Shown here: piece by piece, positions 1 through 5,350 of the stretch
Position numbering within the stretch: the stretch's first letter is position 1
Layout: every line of letters begins with the position of its first letter
Assembly: GCA_964449305.1 (NCBI GenBank)
Contig: CAYUYM010000184.1
Span: 1 to 6,811, forward strand
DNA: 6,811 nt
Origin: CAYUYM01 sp964449305
GTDB taxonomy: Bacteria > Bacteroidota > Ignavibacteria > SZUA-365 > CAYQST01
Direction of reading: 5' to 3'
The notes under the pieces: model-generated
What the model was told of the DNA's origin: nothing
What the model saw: only the letters and a program-made list of their open reading frames with translations
Database searches by the model: none
Program-made: the position numbers and the translations under genes

Positions 1-463
1 GCCGGGCATCGAGCGCATGGCCCATGACGGCCGCCGCGAAAAGCTCGCACTCTCTCTCCACGCCACGACGGATGAACTTCGCTCCCGCCTCATCCCGCTC
101 AACCGGAGATGGCCGCTCGCAGCCGTCCGGGAGGCGCTGGAGCGCTACCACCGCGCCACGCGCCGCACGGTGACCTTCGAGTACATCCTCTTCGCCGGCC
201 TCAACGACACGGTGGAGGATGTCCGTCGCCTGGTGAAGCTGACACGATCGCTGCCGTCCAAGATCAACATCATCCCGTTTCACGCCATCCCGCCCACGCT
301 CACCGGGGGAGAGGCACGCTCACTGGTGCCCGCCTCGCCCGCCACGATGGAGTGGTTCGCAGGCATGCTGCGTGCCGGAGGCGTCACGGTGATGCGTCGG
401 GCCAGCGCTGGACAGGACATTGATGCCGCCTGCGGTCAGCTTGCGGGAAAATTAGACGTGTGA
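1..463 (+). CDS. rlmN: 23S rRNA (adenine-2503-C2) methyltransferase / dual-specificity RlmN, C-terminal part (5' truncated by window)
   Basis: This is the C-terminal part of RlmN, a radical-SAM enzyme that puts a methyl group on C2 of A2503 in 23S rRNA and, in many bacteria, on A37 of some tRNAs. The frame is open from base 2, so the start and the CxxxCxxC iron-sulfur motif lie to the left of the window. Family blocks appear in order: LALSLHA (bases 44-64), RRTVTFEYILFAGLND (bases 161-208), NIIPFHAIP and the C-terminal DIDAACGQL. The cysteine in AACGQL (codon 431-433) matches the C-terminal cysteine of E. coli RlmN (C355), which takes part in methyl transfer. NIIPFH has His where Asn is more usual, a mild variation. 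The stop is TGA at 461-463, 106 bp before adk. Cfr is a related alternative, but the context and the AACGQL end favour the housekeeping enzyme. Confidence 0.93.
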   Translation, partial: PGIERMAHDGRREKLALSLHATTDELRSRLIPLNRRWPLAAVREALERYHRATRRTVTFEYILFAGLNDTVEDVRRLVKLTRSLPSKINIIPFHAIPPTLTGGEARSLVPASPATMEWFAGMLRAGGVTVMRRASAGQDIDAACGQLAGKLDV

Positions 464-475
464 CATCCGAACGAA

Positions 476-504
476 TTTGGGAAATGCCGGGTTTTTGTAT
501 TTTG
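476..504 (+). promoter_or_regulatory. Possible Bacteroidota-type promoter for the adk unit
   Basis: TTTG lies at 476-479 and TATTTTG at 498-504, 18 bases apart. This resembles the Bacteroidota -33 TTTG and -7 TAnnTTTG boxes, but the -7 box is one base short of consensus. It is the most AT-rich stretch between rlmN and adk. A start site near 510 would give a leader of about 60 bases before adk. The core sits in the 13-base loop between CCGGG (487-491) and CCCGG (505-509), so weak pairing is also possible. The match is weak and judged by eye. Confidence 0.3.
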
Positions 505-525
505 CCCGGGTGATTTGCGACACCC

Positions 526-539
526 GATCGCAGGCGATC
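526..539. repeat. Perfect 6-bp inverted repeat in the adk leader
   Basis: GATCGC (526-531) and GCGATC (534-539) are exact reverse complements separated by two bases. The dyad lies after the possible -7 box and 30 bases before the adk start. It could be an operator for a dimeric regulator, or a short leader-RNA hairpin (5-bp stem, 4-base loop). Such short dyads also arise by chance in GC-rich DNA. Confidence 0.3.
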
Positions 540-560
540 ACACGCACCATATCAATCCAC

Positions 561-564
561 AGGA
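561..564 (+). promoter_or_regulatory. Ribosome binding site of adk
   Basis: AGGA lies five bases before the ATG at 570. It supports this start over the upstream in-frame TTG at 477, which would add 31 residues before the P-loop strand. Confidence 0.55.
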
Positions 565-569
565 TTCTC

Positions 570-1130
570 ATGAACATCGTGATCTTTGGACCTCCGGGGG
601 CAGGCAAGGGAACCCAGTCCCAGTTCATCTCCGAGCGGTTCAATATCCCCCACGTATCCACCGGCGACATCTTCCGTCTGAACATCGCCAACAACACCCC
701 GCTTGGCCAAAGTGCGAGGGAGTTCATCGAGGCGGGGCTGCTTGTTCCCGATGACATCACCATCGGCATGGTGCGGGATCGGATCATGAAGCCGGACTGC
801 AACAACGGCTTCCTGCTCGACGGGTATCCACGGTCGATCCGCCAGGCGGAGGAATTCTGTCCGATCCTCGAGGCTCGAGGCGTGATCCTCGACATCGTGT
901 TGAACATGGTGGTGAGTGACGAGATTGTCATCGAGCGGCTGCTCGGCCGTGGGCGCTCCGACGATGCCCTGGAAACGGTGAAGCGTCGCCTGGACATCTA
1001 CCACGACACGACGCATCACGTCATCGCCTACTATCGCAACAGGGGCATCCTGCGCGACATCAACGGGATCGGACCGGTCGAGGAGATCTCCAACACCATC
1101 ATCACACTTCTCGAATCCATCCAAAGGTGA
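570..1130 (+). CDS. adk: Adenylate kinase, short-LID type
   Basis: This cytoplasmic enzyme catalyses ATP + AMP = 2 ADP. It has 186 residues, the usual size of short-LID bacterial forms. The P-loop GPPGAGKGT is at residues 7-15 with K13. STGDIFR (30-36) carries the AMP-site R36, and LLDGYPR (82-88) carries R88. The LID arginines are R123, R127 and R129 (GRGRSDD), and R140 closes the set that matches E. coli R119, R123, R156 and R167. The LID is a single residue between R127 and R129, so there is no zinc or Cys LID. Actinobacterial Adk (M. tuberculosis), as I remember it, has the same GRGRxDD and DGYPRS. One oddity is TTHHVIAYY (147-155), where most relatives have T-x-P. The start is set by AGGA at 561-564 and by the family N-terminus. 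The next gene begins 4 bp after the stop, so the two are probably co-transcribed and perhaps translationally coupled. Confidence 0.96.
   Translation: MNIVIFGPPGAGKGTQSQFISERFNIPHVSTGDIFRLNIANNTPLGQSAREFIEAGLLVPDDITIGMVRDRIMKPDCNNGFLLDGYPRSIRQAEEFCPILEARGVILDIVLNMVVSDEIVIERLLGRGRSDDALETVKRRLDIYHDTTHHVIAYYRNRGILRDINGIGPVEEISNTIITLLESIQR
1125..1130 (+). promoter_or_regulatory. Ribosome binding site of the first barrel gene, overlapping the adk stop
   Basis: AGGTGA matches the 3' half of the Shine-Dalgarno consensus (AGGAGGTGA) and ends four bases before the ATG at 1135. Its last three bases are the adk stop codon TGA, so ribosomes ending adk sit on this site. The arrangement suggests translational coupling. 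Confidence 0.55.
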
Positions 1131-1134
1131 TGTC

Positions 1135-2073
1135 ATGACACCGTCACGACGCTGTGCCACGGGTCTTTTTGCCGCCTGTCTTCTGGTCGCACTCCTCACA
1201 CCGCACGTCCCCGTGCGCGCGCAATCCATTTCCGACCTCGTCAAATCGCTCGGCATCGAGTCCATGGCGCGTGACTACCTCCGCTCCGGCGCAGACGCCA
1301 TCGGCTACAGCATCAACAGCGGGCTCTACCACAGCGCCCGCGTGAAGGGCGGGTTTCACGTCTACGCAGGAGTGCGCGGCATGTGGACCATGGTGCCCGA
1401 GTCGGACCGGACCTTCACCACGGTGCTCCCGGCATCCCTCATCCAGCTCGGCTACACGCCGGTGCAGACGGCCACCATCACCGGTGGCAGGGGGGCCGTC
1501 CTTCGCGCGACAGGCAGGCCCGACATCGTGCTTCCCGATGGCATCGACGTCGGCTCCACGTTTCTCATGCTGCCGCATGTCACCATCGGATCGCTTCTCG
1601 GCACCGAGATCATGGTGCGGGGCATCCCGGAGATCACCTTCGAAACGGAGGTGGGGAGGGTCGGATTCGTGGGGGTGGGCGTGAAGCACTCGCCCACGAG
1701 CTACATCGAGATGCCCTTCGATGTTGCGGTGATGGCGGCCATGCAGCGCATCACCATCGCCGATGTGATGACCGTCTCGAATCAGGCCGTTCATGCCATC
1801 GCCAGTGTGCCCCTCGGGATCCTCACGGTCTATGGCGGCATCGGGTATGAGGAATACGCGATCGACCTCACCTACACCTACACCCCGCCACCCAACGCCT
1901 CGCTTCCCCCCGAGCTCAACGGCCCTGTCACCATCTCCACCGATTTCCACCGGCACAATCTCCGCACCACGGTGGGCGCCACTCTCACACTGCTTCCGCT
2001 CGTCGATCTGTCCGTGGACTACAGCTTCGGCATCCAGGACAACGTCACCGCCGGCGTCGGCTTTTCATTCTAG
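1135..2073 (+). CDS. Exported outer-membrane beta-barrel protein, DUF6588-like
   Basis: The function is unknown. The 312-residue protein begins with a signal peptide: Arg-rich start (R5, R6), hydrophobic core at about 11-21, and a likely cut after VRA (A29), leaving Q30 as the first residue. The mature part alternates polar and hydrophobic residues with many Gly and aromatics, and it ends in GVGFSF. A C-terminal Phe is typical of outer-membrane barrels. INSGLYHSARVKGGFHVY (60-77) and the block around 146-205 (IGSLLGTEIMVRGIPEITF, then FVGVGVKH) resemble what I remember of the Bacteroidota DUF6588 family; I could not check this. The latter block aligns without gaps to the next gene, with 16 of 46 residues identical by my count. 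A Pro-rich turn, TPPPNASLPP (250-259), looks like a surface loop. The ATG at 1135 is chosen because AGGTGA precedes it and the ATG at 1130 stops after two codons. It could be a transport channel or a structural or assembly barrel. Confidence 0.85.
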   Translation: MTPSRRCATGLFAACLLVALLTPHVPVRAQSISDLVKSLGIESMARDYLRSGADAIGYSINSGLYHSARVKGGFHVYAGVRGMWTMVPESDRTFTTVLPASLIQLGYTPVQTATITGGRGAVLRATGRPDIVLPDGIDVGSTFLMLPHVTIGSLLGTEIMVRGIPEITFETEVGRVGFVGVGVKHSPTSYIEMPFDVAVMAAMQRITIADVMTVSNQAVHAIASVPLGILTVYGGIGYEEYAIDLTYTYTPPPNASLPPELNGPVTISTDFHRHNLRTTVGATLTLLPLVDLSVDYSFGIQDNVTAGVGFSF

Positions 2074-2088
2074 CACGGAACACCGCAC

Positions 2089-3240
2089 ATGATGCTCCAC
2101 TCACGCCCCGTGGGATCCCGCATGTCGGGAGCCCTCACCATCCTGTTCCTTGGTATGGCGATCTTCGTCCTCACCCCATCAGGCAGCCAGGCCCAGTTCA
2201 ACATCGACACGAAGAAGCTGCTGGAGAACTTCTCGCTGCAGCTCTTCGAGCGCAACGCCAGGGGCTTCATGAGCCCGCTCGTCATCGTGTCCAATGTCGG
2301 CGCCAACGACGGGTTCTTCAACTCGGCCCACATCCCCCAGACCAACACCATCCAGTCCACACGCCTCGACCTCCAGTTCTCCATACGCTCGATGATGGCA
2401 TGGGTCAAAGACGACCAGCGCGCCTTCCATGGCTCCCTGCCGCTGGAGGACCAGCCGGGTGATGATGAACAGCTTCGGCTGTTCAAGTACCTGCTGCGCG
2501 GAGCGGTGCAGGCGGGCGAGCTCAACCCGGACATCACCTCCGCCACGGTGTTTGGATCGAGCGGGGAGTTCTTCAAGATTCCGAAGAGCTACATCCGCCG
2601 GACCATGCCCTTCATCCCGGACTCGACGCTGACCCGGCTGCCCGACTCTCTGCAGCTGACCAACGGCACGAATCAGAACTTCGTCATCGCCGCGGTGCCG
2701 CAGTTGTCCATCGGCACCTTCCTGAATTCCCAGGTCCTGCTCCGCTACATCCCCCCTGTGCGCTTTGACACGGCGGTCGGCGACTTCTCGTTCTTCGGCG
2801 TCGCGCTCCGCCACGGTTTCACAAACTGGTTCCGTCATTCCCCTGTGGATGCGGCGATCCAGGTGAGCTACCAGCATTCCACCATCGACAACACCGTGGG
2901 TGCCACACGTGCCAAGCTCGCAGCGACCACGGACATGTTCTCCGCCAACCTCCACGCGAGCCGCCGCTTCGGCTGGATCGAGCCCTACATCGGCGTCTCC
3001 TACGAGCATCTGGAATCCAAGGGCAGCTACACGTTCACGCTTCCGAAAAACGTGGTCGATCAGATCGGCTACGACATCGATCCCCAGGTGGCGCGCATCT
3101 CTCTTTCCGATGATGCCATCAAGCTCACCGTGGGGGCTACTGCGCATCTCGGACCCGTCCAGGTGTTCGTCAACGCCGGCATCGCCAAGCAGTTCATTCT
3201 CGGTGCCGGCGTCGGCTACGGGATCGATCTGCTGCCGTAG
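2089..3240 (+). CDS. Exported outer-membrane beta-barrel protein, DUF6588-like, diverged paralogue
   Basis: The function is unknown. The 383-residue protein begins 15 bp after the previous gene. The signal peptide has R11, a core at about 14-29, and a likely cut after SQA (A35), leaving Q36. Residues 203-248 (SIGTFLNSQVLLRYIPPVRF, then FFGVALRH) align without gaps to residues 146-191 of its neighbour, and VDAAIQVSYQ (253-262) continues the match. It is longer than its neighbour: residues of about 100-200 hold an extra acidic, mostly non-barrel stretch. It ends in GVGYGIDLLP, so it lacks the terminal aromatic that the neighbour has. The start is uncertain. ATG at 2089 and 2092 are adjacent, with only a weak GGAA (2077-2080) before them, and ATG at 2122 (residue 12) would still leave a good signal peptide. 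Its position suggests co-transcription with the first barrel gene. The pair probably arose by an old tandem duplication. Confidence 0.85.
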   Translation: MMLHSRPVGSRMSGALTILFLGMAIFVLTPSGSQAQFNIDTKKLLENFSLQLFERNARGFMSPLVIVSNVGANDGFFNSAHIPQTNTIQSTRLDLQFSIRSMMAWVKDDQRAFHGSLPLEDQPGDDEQLRLFKYLLRGAVQAGELNPDITSATVFGSSGEFFKIPKSYIRRTMPFIPDSTLTRLPDSLQLTNGTNQNFVIAAVPQLSIGTFLNSQVLLRYIPPVRFDTAVGDFSFFGVALRHGFTNWFRHSPVDAAIQVSYQHSTIDNTVGATRAKLAATTDMFSANLHASRRFGWIEPYIGVSYEHLESKGSYTFTLPKNVVDQIGYDIDPQVARISLSDDAIKLTVGATAHLGPVQVFVNAGIAKQFILGAGVGYGIDLLP

Positions 3241-3257
3241 GGACCGCGATTGTCTGG

Positions 3258-3285
3258 TTGTTGGTTGCTTTTCTTTCTATTTTAG
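3258..3285 (+). promoter_or_regulatory. Possible promoter or T-rich upstream element of the OmpA-family gene
   Basis: The 51-bp gap (3241-3291) holds TTG at 3258-3260, 17 bases, then TATTTTAG at 3278-3285, which is close to the Bacteroidota -7 box TAnnTTTG with one mismatch. The gap is also rich in T on the + strand (3265-3283), against a GC-rich background, and holds a direct repeat of GGTTG (3256-3260, 3263-3267). No Shine-Dalgarno site is seen before the ATG at 3292. A start site about seven bases past the box would fall on or next to the ATG, giving a leaderless or nearly leaderless mRNA. Evidence is by eye only. Confidence 0.3.
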
Positions 3286-3291
3286 CGGGCT

Positions 3292-5325
3292 ATGCATTCA
3301 CCGTCAAAGATCATCGCCCGCGTCCTGCTCCCCCTGCTTCTGCTTGTCGGCCCGGTTGGTGCGCAGCAGATGCCGCGGCTGGAGTACCTGCCTCTGCGGA
3401 TCGGGTTGACAGGATCGCTCGACAACAGCTGGCACACGGCGGGCTTCGGGGCCCTGCCCGGCGTCCCTGCATGCTGCCCATCCCACACGGGTGGTGACGG
3501 CTCCGGATTCTCCGCGGGTGGATTTCTGACCATCCCTCTTTCCTCCACCTTTTTCGTGCAGCTCCGCGCCGGGTACGGTGTGGACGATGCGCTGCTCGGG
3601 GCCGACGAGTGGTCGGTGTTCAACCTTGATGGCGAGGCCGTACCGGCCGTGATCCGTCACGAAATCGCCGCCCGTGAGAGCTTCGTTGCCGTGGAACCAC
3701 GACTCGGTGTGCATCTCTGGCAGGGTCTTCATCTCCTCGGCGGAATCTGGGCGGGGGTTGTGGGCACCGACTCCTACACCCAGGTGGAGCGCCTCATCGA
3801 GCCGTCACGCGGAACCTTCAACAACGGCAGCCGCGAACGCAACCGCCGCAGCGGCGCCATCCCCGATGCCGGGCGCATCGCCGTGTCCGCCGTGGGCGGC
3901 CTTGGCTGGGATCTCCCGCTCACACGCGGGGGGCTTCTGATGCTCACGCCCGCCCTCACCTGGCGGCAGCAGCTCACGCGCATCGTCTCCGGCGTCGACT
4001 GGAGGCGCGGGACACTCACCGCCGAGCTTGCGCTCTCCCTCGCGCTGGGAGGCCCTTCGCCGCTGCCCAGGCCCACGGGGCCGGTGGACGTGCGTCCCGA
4101 TCAGCGTCCCGACCCGGTCGCCACGCCTTCCGCATCGCCGCTCCTCACCGCGTCGCTCGGTGTGACGGCACTCGGCGCCGAGGGCATGTCGCCGGCGGTC
4201 ACGGCCATGCGTGTGGAGGAGTTCGTCACCTTCGAGATGCAGCCCCTGCTCAACTACGTCTTCTTCGACGAGGGCTCGTCCACGCTGCCTTCCCGCTACG
4301 CGGTGATGACGCGCGGGCAGACACAGGACTTCACGCTCAACGCGCTTCAGGGCGGCCGTGTCCTCGACACCTACCACCAGCTTCTCAACATCGTCGGGCA
4401 CCGACTGATGCGCACTCCGTCCGCACGGCTCACGGTTGTCGGCTGCAATGCCGGGCAGGCGGGGGATGCCGGCGGACTGACGCTGTCGCGTGACCGCGCA
4501 TCCACCGTGGCCGGGTATCTGACGGACGTGTGGGGCATCGATCCGGGACGGATCAGCATCGAGGCGAGGAACCTCCCTGAGAAACCGACGACGAACCTCG
4601 AGGGCGACGGCCAGGCGGAGAACCGGCGGGTGGAGCTCACCTCGACCGATGAGTCCATCCTCGCGCCCATCATGCTGAGCGACACCTCACAACTGCCCGA
4701 TCCTCCGGGCCTCGTCTTCAGCCCCCGCGTCCAGTTCACCGTGCCCATCGCCGGCTGGCGGCTTGCCGTCACCGATGGCAGCACCCTCATCCGGGAGTTC
4801 TCCGGTGAGGGGACGCCTCCGGGCGAGATCCCCTGGACCGTGGTGGAGGATTGGAGCGACGCCTTCCGCAGCGCCTCCCGGCTGCTCTGCACACTCACCG
4901 TGGAGTCCACCGATGGCACGCGTGCATCGGCCGCGACAGCGGTCCGCACCGAGCTCGTCACCATCGAGAAGAAACGCGCGCAGCGGACGGCCGATGTGGA
5001 GATCGATCTCTACAACCTCATCCTCTTCGACTTCGGATCCACCATGCTCGGGGATGCGAACCGACGCATCGTGTCCTTCATCCGTGGACGCATCAAGCCC
5101 GGCGCCCGTGTGTCGGTGACCGGCTACACCGACCGCATCGGTGACGCGCGCTTCAACCAGAAGCTTTCTCGCGACCGCGCCCAGGCCACGGCCGACGAAC
5201 TCGGCGTGCCTGGCACCACCGTCACCGGCATCGGTGAGGTGGACGTCCATCCCAACCGGCTTCCCGAGGGACGGTTCTACAACCGGACCGTGAGTGTGAA
5301 GGTGGAAACCCCCGTGCAACCCTGA
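3292..5325 (+). CDS. Exported protein with barrel-like N-terminus and two OmpA C-terminal-type domains
   Basis: The 677-residue protein probably anchors the outer membrane to peptidoglycan. The signal peptide has K6 and R10, a core at 11-20 and a likely cut after VGA (A24), leaving Q25. Residues of about 30-253 look like a beta-barrel (GFLTIPLSSTFFVQLRAGYG, VGGLGWDLPL, TAELALSLALGG), with vicinal C61-C62. A Pro-rich linker follows at 254-283. The first OmpA-type domain (about 315-450) has NYVFFDEGSS, LSRDRA (398-403) and ENRRVEL, but A387 where the peptidoglycan-binding Asp should be; R402 is kept. Residues of about 474-560 look like a beta-sandwich. The second OmpA-type domain (about 568-672) has ILFDFGS, GYTD with D614, and LSRDRA with R629, so it holds both residues that bind diaminopimelate in E. 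coli OmpA (D271, R286). The start is chosen for the signal peptide. The next gene lies 21 bp downstream, so it is likely in the same unit. Confidence 0.88.
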   Translation: MHSPSKIIARVLLPLLLLVGPVGAQQMPRLEYLPLRIGLTGSLDNSWHTAGFGALPGVPACCPSHTGGDGSGFSAGGFLTIPLSSTFFVQLRAGYGVDDALLGADEWSVFNLDGEAVPAVIRHEIAARESFVAVEPRLGVHLWQGLHLLGGIWAGVVGTDSYTQVERLIEPSRGTFNNGSRERNRRSGAIPDAGRIAVSAVGGLGWDLPLTRGGLLMLTPALTWRQQLTRIVSGVDWRRGTLTAELALSLALGGPSPLPRPTGPVDVRPDQRPDPVATPSASPLLTASLGVTALGAEGMSPAVTAMRVEEFVTFEMQPLLNYVFFDEGSSTLPSRYAVMTRGQTQDFTLNALQGGRVLDTYHQLLNIVGHRLMRTPSARLTVVGCNAGQAGDAGGLTLSRDRASTVAGYLTDVWGIDPGRISIEARNLPEKPTTNLEGDGQAENRRVELTSTDESILAPIMLSDTSQLPDPPGLVFSPRVQFTVPIAGWRLAVTDGSTLIREFSGEGTPPGEIPWTVVEDWSDAFRSASRLLCTLTVESTDGTRASAATAVRTELVTIEKKRAQRTADVEIDLYNLILFDFGSTMLGDANRRIVSFIRGRIKPGARVSVTGYTDRIGDARFNQKLSRDRAQATADELGVPGTTVTGIGEVDVHPNRLPEGRFYNRTVSVKVETPVQP

Positions 5326-5329
5326 CCGC

Positions 5330-5350
5330 ATGACCAGCCCCCGACCATGA
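5330..5350 (+). other. Six-codon start-stop ORF overlapping the VWA gene start
   Basis: ATG at 5330 followed by five codons ends at TGA 5348-5350, overlapping the ATG of the VWA gene at 5347 as ATGA. No clear Shine-Dalgarno site lies before either start. It may allow stop-and-restart coupling with the preceding OmpA-family gene, or it may be chance. Confidence 0.2.

Noticed and set aside
487..509. CCGGG/CCCGG inverted repeat as a terminator of rlmN
   Set aside because: The stem is only 5 bp with a 13-base loop and no T-run follows it; the AT-rich loop fits a promoter better.
477..569. Upstream in-frame TTG start for adk, adding 31 residues
   Set aside because: Adenylate kinases start a few residues before the P-loop, and AGGA is well placed before the ATG at 570. 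The added segment also overlaps the promoter-like stretch.
939..968. Extremely short LID of adenylate kinase as a novelty
   Set aside because: GRGRxDD with no LID insertion is known, for example in M. tuberculosis adenylate kinase as I remember it, so it is a recognised short form.
552..1265. 237-codon open frame on the minus strand over adk
   Set aside because: adk on the + strand is certain from its motifs; the antisense frame is a composition effect.
2179..3147. 322-codon open frame on the minus strand, opposite the second barrel gene
   Set aside because: It lacks a recognisable family, is rich in Arg, Gly, His and Val as expected of antisense reading of GC-rich coding DNA, and lies wholly over a gene with a signal peptide and a paralogue.
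3204..3283. GCCG-GCGT-CGGC hairpin plus T-rich tract as a terminator of the second barrel gene
   Set aside because: The 4-bp stem lies inside the coding sequence and the T-rich tract begins about 50 bases later, so they do not form one terminator.
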